Shown here piece by piece: positions 54,034 to 63,487 of a stretch of 64,000 bases of DNA. The DNA is from Desulfoprunum benzoelyticum (GTDB lineage: Bacteria > Desulfobacterota > Desulfobulbia > Desulfobulbales > Desulfocapsaceae), in contig NZ_JACHEO010000016.1 of assembly GCF_014201505.1 (NCBI RefSeq), forward strand, positions 1 to 64,000. The letters are read 5' to 3'. The notes beneath the pieces are model-generated. The model searched no databases and was not told where the DNA came from. It was given only the letters and a program-made list of their open reading frames with translations. The position numbers and the translations under genes are program-made. How positions within the stretch are numbered: position 1 is the first letter of the stretch; each line of letters starts with the position of its first letter.

Positions 54034-54465
54034 TCAGAAATCGCTGAACCGGGCGATGCGGGACTGATGACGTCCCCCGGAAAAGGGCGTGGCCAGCCAG
54101 ACCTTGACAAGATCGGCAGCCACCCCTTCACCTGTGACTCTGGCGCCGAGACAGAGGACATTGGCATCATTATGTTCCCGGCTCATTCTCGCAGTATATT
54201 CGTCGTGGCAGTTGGCGGCACGTATTTTCCGATTCCGGTTGGCGGCGATCGCCATACCGATCCCGGTACCGCAGACAAGAATGCCTCTCTCGCAACTGCC
54301 ATCGTCCACCAACGCGATGACACGTTCGGCATAGTCAGGATAGTCTACGGAATCACCGGAAAAACAGCCGGTATCTGTGACATCATGGTCAAGGTCACGC
54401 AACAGTTGCACGATCTTTTCCTTGAGATGATAGCCGCCATGATCAGCGCCAAGCGCAATCTTCAT
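54034..54465 (-). CDS. rpiB: Ribose-5-phosphate isomerase B
   Basis: RpiB interconverts ribose 5-phosphate and ribulose 5-phosphate. The 143-residue protein has ALGADHGGYHLKE, the catalytic Cys65 in ILVCGTGIGM and AANCHDEYTARMSREHND. It is 20 bases downstream of fabF and may be the last gene of that operon. Confidence 0.94.
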   Translation of the reverse strand: MKIALGADHGGYHLKEKIVQLLRDLDHDVTDTGCFSGDSVDYPDYAERVIALVDDGSCERGILVCGTGIGMAIAANRNRKIRAANCHDEYTARMSREHNDANVLCLGARVTGEGVAADLVKVWLATPFSGGRHQSRIARFSDF

Positions 54466-54485
54466 TGATTTCTCTCCGGACGGGT

Positions 54486-55724
54486 TTATCGAAACCGCCG
54501 CATCGCAACAACTGCGTTCGTCCCCCCGAATCCAAAGGAGTTGGAGAGGGCGGCCTCGATCTTCATCTCCCGCGCCTGTCCCGGCACATAATCAAGATCA
54601 CACTCCGGACCCGGCTCGATGAGGTTGGCGGTTGGCGGAGCGATCTGGTGATGAACGCTCAGGGCGGTGAATACCGCCTCGATCCCCCCGGCGGCTCCGA
54701 GCATGTGCCCGGTCATCGATTTGGTCGAGCTGATCGCCAGCCGCGACGCGTGATCCTTGAACACCGTTTTGATCGCCTGGGTCTCACAGCGATCATTGAG
54801 GGGGGTGGAGGTGCCGTGGGCATTGATGTAATCGAACTCTTCGGGGGTGAGGCCGGAATCCTCCACCGCCATTTGCATGGCTCGAGCCCCCCCTTCCCCG
54901 CCTTCCGGCGGCGCCGCGATGTGATAGGCGTCACTGCTCAGACCATAACCGCAGACCTCGGCATAGATATGGGCGCCTCGGGCCTTTGCATGTTCGAGTT
55001 CTTCGAGAATGAGCATGCCGGACCCTTCCGACATCACGAACCCATCGCGATCCTTGTCGAAGGGCCGCGATGCCTGTTCCGGGGCATCGTTGCGACTGGA
55101 AAGTGCCTTCATCGCACTGAAACCAGCCACCCCCAACGGGCAGATGACCGCCTCGGCCCCGCCGGTGACGACGATATCGCACATCCCGTACTTGATGTGA
55201 CGATACGCCTCTCCGACGGCATGGGTGCCGGCCGCACAGGCCGTCGTCAAGGTCAGGTTAGGGCCTTTTGAGCCGATCTGCATCGATATGTGTCCCGACG
55301 GCATGTTCGGTATCACCATGGGAATAAAGAAAGGGGTAAGTTTTTTATACCCCTTTTCCAGGCAGATCTGGTGATACTTCTCAATGGTCGGGAGGCCGCC
55401 GATACCACAACCGGTAATCACGCCGACCCGACCACAATTTGACTCATTGATCTCAACCCCACTGTCGCCGACAGCCATCATGGCTGCGGCAAGGCCGTAC
55501 TGCACAAAGAGATCGAAGTGTTTGACCGCCTTTTTGTCGAGAAAATCTTCAACATTGAAATCCTTGACCTCGGCGGCGATCTTGACCTGAAAGTCACTCG
55601 TATCGAAACGGGTTATCAGGGCCACGCCACTCTTGCCGGCACAGATATTCTCCCAGCTCTTGGCGACACCGGTTCCGAGGGGTGTCACCAGCCCGACGCC
55701 TGTAACCACAACTCTGCGCTTCAC
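54486..55724 (-). CDS. fabF: 3-oxoacyl-ACP synthase II
   Basis: FabF elongates acyl-ACP in fatty acid synthesis. The 412-residue protein has the catalytic Cys163 (TACAAGTHAVGEAY), His in INAHGTSTPLND and His in MTGHMLGAAGGIE, and the end NSFGFGGTNAVVAMRRF. It follows acpP by 62 bases. Confidence 0.96.
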   Translation of the reverse strand: MKRRVVVTGVGLVTPLGTGVAKSWENICAGKSGVALITRFDTSDFQVKIAAEVKDFNVEDFLDKKAVKHFDLFVQYGLAAAMMAVGDSGVEINESNCGRVGVITGCGIGGLPTIEKYHQICLEKGYKKLTPFFIPMVIPNMPSGHISMQIGSKGPNLTLTTACAAGTHAVGEAYRHIKYGMCDIVVTGGAEAVICPLGVAGFSAMKALSSRNDAPEQASRPFDKDRDGFVMSEGSGMLILEELEHAKARGAHIYAEVCGYGLSSDAYHIAAPPEGGEGGARAMQMAVEDSGLTPEEFDYINAHGTSTPLNDRCETQAIKTVFKDHASRLAISSTKSMTGHMLGAAGGIEAVFTALSVHHQIAPPTANLIEPGPECDLDYVPGQAREMKIEAALSNSFGFGGTNAVVAMRRFR

Positions 55725-55786
55725 TATAGCATCTCCTTCAGTCTGTGTGCTGCCTGACAGATGGGTTTGAAATGAGCTACCGCATG

Positions 55787-56017
55787 TTACTTCAGTTTCT
55801 TGACGTAATCGATCGCATCCTGAACGGTGGTGATCTTCTCGGCATCCTCGTCGGGGATCTCAATGTCGAATCCCTCTTCCATTGCCATGATCAGTTCAAC
55901 CAGATCAAGCGAGTCGGCCCCGAGGTCATCGACAAATGACGCATTCGGCACAACCTTCTCTTTCTCGACACTCAACTGCTCAACGATGATATCAATCATT
56001 TCCTGCTCAATAGCCAT
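55787..56017 (-). CDS. acpP: Acyl carrier protein
   Basis: The 76-residue acidic protein carries phosphopantetheine on Ser36 in [17 protein letters not shown]. Length and sequence are those of housekeeping ACP. It lies between fabG and fabF. Confidence 0.96.
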   Translation of the reverse strand: MAIEQEMIDIIVEQLSVEKEKVVPNASFVDDLGADSLDLVELIMAMEEGFDIEIPDEDAEKITTVQDAIDYVKKLK

Positions 56018-56136
56018 TTGCTTTTCTCCCTGTTGGTAATAGTCTGTCGAATTTCGGCCGCCGGCACAGCTGTCTGGTTGCCGTCGGTCCTTGTATATAT
56101 CCTGGATAACATGGATCCGACAGGATCCATAACGTG

Positions 56137-56883
56137 TTACTGCATAAACATGCCGCCGTTGACGTGCAGCGTCTGGCCGGTCAGATACCTTCCATCCTCA
56201 CTGACCAGATAGGCGACCGCCCCCGCCACATCCTCAGGGGTACCAAGGCTGGCCAGCGGAATCTCCTGCAGCAGCTGCCGCCTGGCCTCTTCAGGCAGAG
56301 CGTCCGTCATCTCCGTCTGGATATATCCCGGCGCGACGCTGTTGACGGTGATGTTGCGTGAGGCCAACTCCCGCGCCATCGCCTTCGTGATCCCCACCAG
56401 ACCGGCCTTGGCGGCCGCGTAATTGACCTGACCGGCATTGCCGACGAAACCGATGACGGAGGTGATGTTGACGATCCGCCCCCAGCGTTGCTTCATCATG
56501 GTCTTCGAAACCGCCTTGGCGCAGAGGAAGGCTCCCTTCAGGTTGGTCGACAGGACCTGGTCCCATTCCGACTCCTTCATCCGCGCCAGCAGGCCGTCAC
56601 GGGTGATACCGGCGTTATTCACCAGGATATCGACCCTCCCCGCTTCACTGACGATGCGTTTGAAGGCCTCCTGAATCTGCCCGCCATCTGCGACATCGAA
56701 GGCGATGATCCTCGCCGTTCCGCCGCTGGTCTCGATCAGCCGTCTGGTCTCCTCGGCGGCGTCCGGACGGCTGACATAGTTGATATACACTACCGCACCC
56801 ATGGCTGCAAGACGAAGCGAAATCGCCCGTCCTATTCCACGGCTGCCCCCGGTGACGACGGCGATTTTTCCCTGAAGGTTCAT
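56137..56883 (-). CDS. fabG: 3-oxoacyl-ACP reductase
   Basis: FabG reduces 3-oxoacyl-ACP with NADPH. The 248-residue short-chain dehydrogenase has [22 protein letters not shown], the catalytic YAAAKAG and GYIQTEM. Its start overlaps the stop of the ferredoxin-EtfA gene by four bases (ATGA), which ties the Etf genes to fatty acid synthesis. Confidence 0.95.
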   Translation of the reverse strand: MNLQGKIAVVTGGSRGIGRAISLRLAAMGAVVYINYVSRPDAAEETRRLIETSGGTARIIAFDVADGGQIQEAFKRIVSEAGRVDILVNNAGITRDGLLARMKESEWDQVLSTNLKGAFLCAKAVSKTMMKQRWGRIVNITSVIGFVGNAGQVNYAAAKAGLVGITKAMARELASRNITVNSVAPGYIQTEMTDALPEEARRQLLQEIPLASLGTPEDVAGAVAYLVSEDGRYLTGQTLHVNGGMFMQ

Positions 56884-58073
56884 CCTCGGCGATACTCCTC
56901 AATTCGTTTGATCAGTTTTGGTACGATCTCGTAGAGATCGCCGACGATGCCGAAATCGGCGACATCGAATATCGAGGCATGCGGGTCGCGGTTTATCGCC
57001 ACAATGGTCTCGGAAGACTGCATCCCGGCGACATGCTGGACGGCACCGGAGATCCCGCAGGCGATATAGAGCTTGGGGGCGACGGTCTTGCCGGTCTGCC
57101 CGACCTGGTGCGGGTAGGGAATCCAGCCGGCATCGACGGCCGCCCGCGAGGCCGAAACCTTGGCTCCGAGCACATCCGCCAACTGCTGCAGCAATTCGAA
57201 TCCCTTGGGAGTATCAAGGCCACGGCCGCCGGAGATGAGGATGTCGGCTTCCTGAATATTGACCTTGGCGCCGTGGGCCGCGACTGATTCCAGGACCTGG
57301 ACCCGGCTGCGCAGTTGTCCGGGAGGCGGGGCGATATCTACGATATCCCCCGTCCGCGCCGGGTCGCAGTCCAGCGCCCGCATGACCTTTGGGCGGACGG
57401 TGGCCATCTGCGGCCGGGAGGAGAGACAGACGATCGTCGCCATGATATTGCCGCCGAAGGCCGGCCGGGTCTGCATCAGCGCCCCGTCTTCCTCCCGGAT
57501 GTCGAGGGCCGTGCAATCGGCGGTCAGACCGGCATCGAGACTGGTCGCGACTCCCGGGACGAACGATCTGCCGATGGCGGTGGCCCCGGCGAGGACAATC
57601 TCGGGACGGTGTTCCCTGACCAGCGAGGTCAGGACAGCGGCATAGGTATCTTCGGAGTAAACCGCCAACTGTTCGTGGTCGACCCGATACACGATGTCGG
57701 CCCCATGGGCGATCAGGGTCGTGGCCGTATCGCCGGTATCATGCCCGAACAGGACCGCACTCAACTTCACCCCTCTCAGATCGGCAAGCCGGCGGCCGGC
57801 CCCGAGAAGCTCGAGGGAGACCGGGGCGAGACACCCGAGCCGATATTCGCAGAAGACCCAGACGCCGGACCACTCGTCAAGATCGACCTTGACAGCCTTC
57901 TCCGTTCCCTCCAGGCTCAGGGCCCCGACATCACAGCTCTCAACGCAGGCGCCGCACAGGGTGCAGGCATCCCCCACGACCGCGCAGCCATCGACGATCT
58001 TTATGGCGGCAAAGGGACACTGATCGGCACAGATGCCGCAGCCGATACAGAGGTCTTGATCGATTTTCAACAT
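56880..58073 (-). CDS. etfA: Electron transfer flavoprotein alpha subunit with N-terminal 2[4Fe-4S] ferredoxin
   Basis: The 397-residue protein has an N-terminal ferredoxin domain with two CxxCxxCxxxC sets (Cys9, 12, 15, 19 and Cys37, 40, 43, 47), then a full EtfA with VLAGATAIGRSF and the FAD region HQVGQTGKTVAPKLYIACGISGAVQH. EtfA subunits with this ferredoxin arm occur in electron-bifurcating complexes such as caffeyl-CoA reductase of Acetobacterium. It overlaps fabG by four bases and follows etfB. Confidence 0.9.
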   Translation of the reverse strand: MLKIDQDLCIGCGICADQCPFAAIKIVDGCAVVGDACTLCGACVESCDVGALSLEGTEKAVKVDLDEWSGVWVFCEYRLGCLAPVSLELLGAGRRLADLRGVKLSAVLFGHDTGDTATTLIAHGADIVYRVDHEQLAVYSEDTYAAVLTSLVREHRPEIVLAGATAIGRSFVPGVATSLDAGLTADCTALDIREEDGALMQTRPAFGGNIMATIVCLSSRPQMATVRPKVMRALDCDPARTGDIVDIAPPPGQLRSRVQVLESVAAHGAKVNIQEADILISGGRGLDTPKGFELLQQLADVLGAKVSASRAAVDAGWIPYPHQVGQTGKTVAPKLYIACGISGAVQHVAGMQSSETIVAINRDPHASIFDVADFGIVGDLYEIVPKLIKRIEEYRRG

Positions 58074-58095
58074 GACAGGGATCTCCGCAGAGAAC

Positions 58096-58875
58096 TTAGA
58101 GATAAGGAGCGAGCTTGGCGACCAGCTGATCGATCTGCTCGTCGATACTACCGGTCAGGACGGCCCTTGCACCCCGGGCCTGGGGCGGGAAGACCCGCAT
58201 GACCTGGGTCGGAGAACCAGGCAGACCGATACAGGCGGGATCGGCGCCGATATCGGCGGCGGTCAGCCTTCTGATCACAGCCTTTTTCGCCTTCATCTTC
58301 CCCTTCAGGGAAGGTACCCGCGGTTCGTTGATATCTTTGACCACCGTCAGCAGCGCCGGCAGATCGGTCTTCACAACGTCATAGCCGTCATCCATCATCC
58401 GCTCGACCACGATCGCGGCACCGCTGATCTCCCGAACCTTCTGAACGCAGGTAACATACGGGATATCAAGCCGGGTGGCCAGCCCCGGTCCGACCTGGGC
58501 CGTGTCGCCGTCGATCGCCTGCTTGCCGCAGAGCACCAGATCAAAGTTTCCGAGGGTCCTGACCGTTCTCTCGAGGGTATACGAGGTCGCCCAGGTGTCG
58601 GCTCCGGCAAAGGCCCTGTCGGTTACCAGCACACCGTTATCGGCACCGCAGGAAATGGCCTGCCGCAGGACGTCTTCCGCCTGCGGCGGCCCCATGGTCA
58701 CGACCGTCACCTCGCCGCCATGGGCCTCGACCAGACGCACGGCCTCCTCGAGGGCGTGCTGGTCATAGGGGTTCATGATCGACTCGACCCCTTCCCGGGC
58801 CAGGGTATTGGTCACCGGGTCAAGGCGCACATCCTTGGCATCCGGTACCTGCTTGACACATACGATAATCTTCAT
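58096..58875 (-). CDS. etfB: Electron transfer flavoprotein beta subunit
   Basis: The 259-residue protein starts MKIIVCVKQVPDAKDVRLDP and has LCGKQAIDGDTAQVGPGLA, the segment typical of Bcd-type and bifurcating EtfB, and LPALLTVVKDINEPRVPSL. It pairs with the ferredoxin-fused EtfA, 22 bases downstream. Confidence 0.93.
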   Translation of the reverse strand: MKIIVCVKQVPDAKDVRLDPVTNTLAREGVESIMNPYDQHALEEAVRLVEAHGGEVTVVTMGPPQAEDVLRQAISCGADNGVLVTDRAFAGADTWATSYTLERTVRTLGNFDLVLCGKQAIDGDTAQVGPGLATRLDIPYVTCVQKVREISGAAIVVERMMDDGYDVVKTDLPALLTVVKDINEPRVPSLKGKMKAKKAVIRRLTAADIGADPACIGLPGSPTQVMRVFPPQARGARAVLTGSIDEQIDQLVAKLAPYL

Positions 58876-58941
58876 TGAACCGACCTTGCTGAAAAACGTG
58901 CCGAACCGGAAAGCCGTCCGGCAGAAGTGGCCGCAGAATCG

Positions 58942-60093
58942 TTACTGCGCATACTCCCGATTGAGCTCCTGGCCGATGACGTTGCGCTGAATCTGGTTGG
59001 TCCCTTCGTAGATCTGGAGAATCTTGGCATCACGCATCATCTTCTCCACCGGATATTCGCACATATACCCATATCCGCCCATGACCTGGACCGCATCGGT
59101 GGCGACCTTCATCGCGACATCGGTGGCAAAGACCTTGCACATCGACGAGACCTTGGACATGTTTTTCGGATGGGCATCGATATGCCTTGACGCATTGTAG
59201 ACGAGGGCGCGGGCGGCTTCGATGCCGATGGCCATGTCGGCCAGCATGTGCTGCACCGCCTGGAAGGCGATGATCGGCTTGCCGAACTGGACCCGCTGCT
59301 TGGCATACCTGGCGGCCTCGTCAAGGGCCCCCTGGGCGAGACCGACACCGAGGGCGGCGATTCCCGGCCGCGAAAAGTCAAGGGTCTTCATGACGGTGAT
59401 GAATCCGGTCCCGGCCCGGCCGATGATGCGATCCTTGGGGATGCGGCAGTCCTTGAAAATCAGTTCGGTCGTCGACGAGGCCCTGATCCCCATCTTCTTC
59501 TCCTTGGGCCCGCACGAAAACCCGGGGTCGCCCGCCTCGACGACAAACATCGATGCCCCGCGGGGCCCCTTGCTGCGGTCGGTGATCGCCACCACGGAAT
59601 AGATTTCAGCCTCGCCGCCATTGGTGATCCACTGTTTCGTCCCGTTCAGCACCCAATGGTCGCCGTCGAGGACCGCCGTCGTCTGAATCCCGGAGGCATC
59701 GGAACCGGCGTTGGCCTCGGTCAGGCCAAAGGCGGCGAACCTTCTGCCAGTTGCGACATCGGGCAGGTATTTCTGCTGCATCTCCTCGGAACCACCGATC
59801 AGGATCGGGTATATCCCGAGGAAACTGGCGGCAAAGGCCGTTCCGACGCCAATACAGCCGCGGCCGAACTGCTCGAGGGCGAGAACGATATCCAGACACC
59901 CGCCGCCAAAACCGCCAAACTTCTCAGGCATCGGGATACCGAAAAGATCAGCCTGAGCGATCTCGTTCAGAATCGCCCGTGGAAACTCATGTTTTTCATC
60001 GAGTTCGGCCCGACGCGGAATGATCCGCTCATCAGTGATTTGCCGGGCTATATCGACGATCATCTGCTGTTCTTCGGTCAAGAAATAGTCCAT
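58942..60093 (-). CDS. Acyl-CoA dehydrogenase
   Basis: The 383-residue flavoprotein has FGLTEANAGSDASGIQTTA, WITNGGEA, and the catalytic Glu363 in ILQIYEGTNQIQRNVIG, as in short-chain and butyryl-CoA dehydrogenases. It would exchange electrons with EtfAB. Located between fabH and etfB in a fatty acid operon, it may oxidise, or in reverse reduce, a thioester made by that pathway. The direction and the carrier (CoA or ACP) are not known. Confidence 0.9.
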   Translation of the reverse strand: MDYFLTEEQQMIVDIARQITDERIIPRRAELDEKHEFPRAILNEIAQADLFGIPMPEKFGGFGGGCLDIVLALEQFGRGCIGVGTAFAASFLGIYPILIGGSEEMQQKYLPDVATGRRFAAFGLTEANAGSDASGIQTTAVLDGDHWVLNGTKQWITNGGEAEIYSVVAITDRSKGPRGASMFVVEAGDPGFSCGPKEKKMGIRASSTTELIFKDCRIPKDRIIGRAGTGFITVMKTLDFSRPGIAALGVGLAQGALDEAARYAKQRVQFGKPIIAFQAVQHMLADMAIGIEAARALVYNASRHIDAHPKNMSKVSSMCKVFATDVAMKVATDAVQVMGGYGYMCEYPVEKMMRDAKILQIYEGTNQIQRNVIGQELNREYAQ

Positions 60094-60106
60094 GTCACAC
60101 TCCTGT

Positions 60107-61084
60107 TCACCACTTAATCAGGGTCGCTCCCCAGGTAAATCCTCCGCCGAAGGAGCATATTAAGATCAAATCATCCCGCAGGATACGTCCGCTGCGGACA
60201 GCTTCGTCAAGGGCGATCGGTATAGATGCCGCCGAAGTATTGCCGTATTCGGAAATATTGACAAACACCTTCTCGGCCGGCAACTGCAGCCGTTCCGCCA
60301 GTTTGTTCAGGATCCGGCTGTTGGCCTGATGGGGAATAAACAGCTTCACCGCATCGAGCGTCAGTCCTTTCATGGCGAGGACGCCATGGACGGCTTCTTC
60401 CATGGCCTTGACCGCATATTTGAACACCTCGCGTCCTTCCATGACGATACACGTTCCGGGGTGGCCCTGATTATCGATGTCGGGATTGCTGCTTTTCGGC
60501 GCGTACATGTACAGGAGATCCCAAAGTCGACCGTCGGAGAGGAGTTTCGATCCCAGATATCCGGGCATTCCCTCACGGTATCCAATAACGGCGGCCCCGG
60601 CCCCATCGCCGAAGAGAATGCAGGTGTTGCGGTCGGACCAGTCCAGACGCGAGGACATGTTTTCAGTGCCGATAACGAGGACCTTCAGCGCATGATCGGC
60701 CTGAACGTACTTGTCTCCAAGGTCAAGGGCGAAGAGAAACCCCGAACAGGCGGCATTGATATCGTAGGCGAAGGCATTTGCGGCCCCCAGATCCTTCTGC
60801 ACCAGACAGGCGGTGGACGGCATCAGGGTATGGGAGGTCATCGTCGCCACGATGATCACTCCAATCTCTTCGGCCGCCACGCCGGCGGCGTCAAGGGCCC
60901 GCCGGGCCGCCGTCGTCGCCAGGTTGCAGGCCTGTTCATCCTGGCCGCAGACGTGCCGGGCGCTGATACCGGTCCGGGTCCGGATCCACTCGTCGGAGGT
61001 GTCGACAAGCCTGGCCAGATCATCGTTGGTGACGATCTTTTGCGGCAGATACGAGCCGGTTCCCAGGATAACCGTCCCCATCAC
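60107..61084 (-). CDS. fabH: 3-oxoacyl-ACP synthase III
   Basis: FabH starts fatty acid synthesis by condensing acetyl-CoA with malonyl-ACP. The 325-residue protein has the catalytic Cys113 (DINAACSGFLFAL), His in FIPHQANSRI and Asn in EYGNTSAAS. ATG 61084 overlaps the stop of plsX as ATGA. Confidence 0.95.
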   Translation of the reverse strand: MMGTVILGTGSYLPQKIVTNDDLARLVDTSDEWIRTRTGISARHVCGQDEQACNLATTAARRALDAAGVAAEEIGVIIVATMTSHTLMPSTACLVQKDLGAANAFAYDINAACSGFLFALDLGDKYVQADHALKVLVIGTENMSSRLDWSDRNTCILFGDGAGAAVIGYREGMPGYLGSKLLSDGRLWDLLYMYAPKSSNPDIDNQGHPGTCIVMEGREVFKYAVKAMEEAVHGVLAMKGLTLDAVKLFIPHQANSRILNKLAERLQLPAEKVFVNISEYGNTSAASIPIALDEAVRSGRILRDDLILICSFGGGFTWGATLIKW

Positions 61085-62100
61085 GACTCCATCAGCCGAT
61101 CGTTGTCATCGGCGGCAAGACTCTTCAGAATCGCGGCGTTGACCTGGTGCTTGACCATTTTTCTTGCCTCCAGGATCGCATTCTTGATCGCGTGGTCGCT
61201 CGATGCGCCGTGGCAGACGATCCCGACCCCGTCGATCCCGAGCAGGGGCGCGCCGCCGTATTCGGCGTAATCAACCCGCTTCCTGAATCTGTTGAATGCG
61301 GGACGGGCCAGGAGATAGCCGATTTTTGCCGGGAGCGATTTGACGATCTCGTTTCTCAGCATCTGCATCGCCGCCTCGGCCAGCCCTTCGCTCATCTTGA
61401 GGCAGATATTGCCGACGAAGCCATCGCAGACGATGACATCGACGTCCCCCCGAAAGACGTCGCGCCCCTCGACATTACCAACAAAATTGAGCGAGCTGTT
61501 CTTCAGTAGAGCGTAGGTTTCCTTGACCAGCTGATTGCCCTTCCCCCCCTCTTCGCCGATCGTGAGCAGGCCTATCCGGGGGTTGCCGATATCAAAAATA
61601 CGGGAGAAGCAGGAGGCCATGACCGCGAACTGGTACAGATGCAGAGGACGGCAATCGACATTGGCGCCGACATCCATCAACACGACCGGTTTTTTCAAGG
61701 TGGGAAAAAAAGAAGCGATACCCGGTCTGGAGATCCCTTCCAGCCGTCCCAGCACCCGTACCGCCGCCGCCATCGTGGCGCCTGAGTTACCGGCACTGAC
61801 GACGGCATCGGCTTCACCCCTGCGAACAAGGTTGACGGCGACCATGATCGAGGAGTCCTTTTTCTTGCGGACGGCCTCGACAGGATGCTCATTCATCTCT
61901 ATAACCTGAGATGAATGAGCGATCCGGATACGTGCAGAGGCTGAAGAACCGGAACCACGCTTGCCGAGAATCGACCCCAGCAAGGTTTCATCCCCGACCA
62001 GAGTGACATGAAGGTCTGCCTGCTCCACGGCAAGTAATGCCCCGGCAATCAACTCCTCGGGACCATGATCTCCTCCCATGGCGTCCAGGGCAATGTGCAC
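61081..62100 (-). CDS. plsX: Phosphate acyltransferase PlsX
   Basis: PlsX makes acyl phosphate from acyl-ACP for phospholipid synthesis. The 339-residue protein has IALDAMGGDHGPEELIAG, VSAGNSGATMAAAV and VCDGFVGNICLKMSEG. It is the usual partner of rpmF upstream and fabH downstream. Confidence 0.95.
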   Translation of the reverse strand: MHIALDAMGGDHGPEELIAGALLAVEQADLHVTLVGDETLLGSILGKRGSGSSASARIRIAHSSQVIEMNEHPVEAVRKKKDSSIMVAVNLVRRGEADAVVSAGNSGATMAAAVRVLGRLEGISRPGIASFFPTLKKPVVLMDVGANVDCRPLHLYQFAVMASCFSRIFDIGNPRIGLLTIGEEGGKGNQLVKETYALLKNSSLNFVGNVEGRDVFRGDVDVIVCDGFVGNICLKMSEGLAEAAMQMLRNEIVKSLPAKIGYLLARPAFNRFRKRVDYAEYGGAPLLGIDGVGIVCHGASSDHAIKNAILEARKMVKHQVNAAILKSLAADDNDRLMES

Positions 62101-62109
62101 AGGAAACTC

Positions 62110-62298
62110 CTACTCTATTTCGGCATCAAGAGTGAAGACGGTACGTCCTTTGTATTTGCCGCAACTGGCACACAGACGATGGGGTTCCTTCGGCTCGCCG
62201 CACTCGGCGCAGAGCGCGATCCCGGTTGCCTTGAGGGCATCGTGGGAACGTCGTTTGTGAGTCCGGGCATGTGAATGTCTTCTTTTTGGCAGGGCCAT
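62110..62298 (-). CDS. rpmF: Ribosomal protein L32
   Basis: The 62-residue basic protein has the N-terminal MALPKRRHSHARTHKRR and a zinc ribbon (CAECGEPKEPHRLCASCG). It belongs to the large ribosomal subunit. yceD-rpmF-plsX-fabH is a conserved order. Confidence 0.96.
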   Translation of the reverse strand: MALPKRRHSHARTHKRRSHDALKATGIALCAECGEPKEPHRLCASCGKYKGRTVFTLDAEIE

Positions 62299-62345
62299 GA
62301 TTTACCTCCACTTCGGTAACGGTAACTACCGAATAAATTTGATTT

Positions 62346-62861
62346 CTATTGTTCTTTTCTGAGCTGTTTCAATACATCAAAAGGTCTGTTCCGGCCATTG
62401 TCGGAACAGCTGCAATGATCGTCCTGCAACTCGGCGCCACAGACCGGGCAAAGCCCCCTGCAATTCTCATCGCACAGAACCTTGAGAGGGAGTGCCAGGA
62501 AAACCTGTTCCCGCAGAATTTCACCAAGATCGATAACGGGCTGCTTCAGGTGGACAGCGATACAGTCCTCAGCACTGCATTCCATCTCGCCGAGCTCGAC
62601 AGCTATATTCTCATCAAGGGTGAAAATATACTCAAATTCCTCCTCAACCCTGAGCTCGACAAGCTTTCCGCATCTGTCGCAGGGTAGGAGAGCGGTGAAT
62701 CCAATCGTCCCGCCGAGCAGCACCTTTTCTTCTTCTCTTTTCGCCGTGATCGCAACCTGCGGCGAACCGACACACTCCACATCCTTCTCCGGGAACCAAC
62801 CCGTTCCGGAGGGTCTGAAACTCCGCGATTCCTGAAAAATTTCAGAAAATAGCAGTTTCAT
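62346..62861 (-). CDS. YceD/DUF177 family protein
   Basis: The 171-residue protein belongs to the DUF177 (YceD) family, which is linked to 23S rRNA processing in bacteria and plastids. It has LLPCDRCGKLVELRVEEEF and a C-terminal zinc-ribbon-like DENCRGLCPVCGAELQDDHCSC. It lies 47 bases upstream of rpmF. Confidence 0.88.
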   Translation of the reverse strand: MKLLFSEIFQESRSFRPSGTGWFPEKDVECVGSPQVAITAKREEEKVLLGGTIGFTALLPCDRCGKLVELRVEEEFEYIFTLDENIAVELGEMECSAEDCIAVHLKQPVIDLGEILREQVFLALPLKVLCDENCRGLCPVCGAELQDDHCSCSDNGRNRPFDVLKQLRKEQ

Positions 62862-63034
62862 TACGTTCCTTGTAACGGCTGAAAAAATCAGGTGGAGAAA
62901 AAAGTGCGATAATAATCAATTTCAACGCCGATGGCTAGAGAAAAAACCGGAACAACACGTTGGTGTTGCCGCCGGTGGCGGCGTGTCGGCTGCAGCCGAT
63001 TGTCCCCATCCCCTCCCGGATCTGTCGAGGTCGA

Positions 63035-63487
63035 CTACAGAACCCGTGCCAGCCGCTCCGAACCTTTTCTCAGCCGCAGGTGCGAGATATAGAGGAGGCG
63101 GTTGACGATCTTCCAGGCCAGCTCCGGATAACGATCCTTGAGTACATCCAGTTTTTCGCCCGAGAACGAGACAAGACGCGAATCTTCAACGGCGGCGACG
63201 GTGGCTTCGTGAACCTGTCCGGCAAAGACGGCACCTTCGCCAAGCGGTGCGCCGGGATCGAGCAGGGCCACGACCTGCATCTTGTCGGCAAAGCCGGTCA
63301 TCTTCCGTACCGCCAGCCTGCCGGCAACAAGCACATATACCAGCGTCGAATTCTCGCCGATACGGAACAGCGTTTCACCTGCCGCCAGCCTCACCTCGGC
63401 CAGTTCCGGCTGCAGGGCCGCCAGGTCGTCATCTTGAAGAAAGTCGAAGGCCAGCCGCACAGCCTGATCAGGTATCGGTCGCTCCAT
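63035..63487 (-). CDS. Cyclic nucleotide-binding domain protein
   Basis: The 150-residue protein is a single cNMP-binding domain with VRLAAGETLFRIGENSTLVY and a phosphate-cassette-like segment GAPLGEGAVFAG. There is no DNA-binding domain. Its ATG shares one base with the stop of the mlaC-like gene (TAATG), so the two are translationally coupled. It may regulate lipid transport, but the ligand is unknown. Confidence 0.8.
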   Translation of the reverse strand: MERPIPDQAVRLAFDFLQDDDLAALQPELAEVRLAAGETLFRIGENSTLVYVLVAGRLAVRKMTGFADKMQVVALLDPGAPLGEGAVFAGQVHEATVAAVEDSRLVSFSGEKLDVLKDRYPELAWKIVNRLLYISHLRLRKGSERLARVL

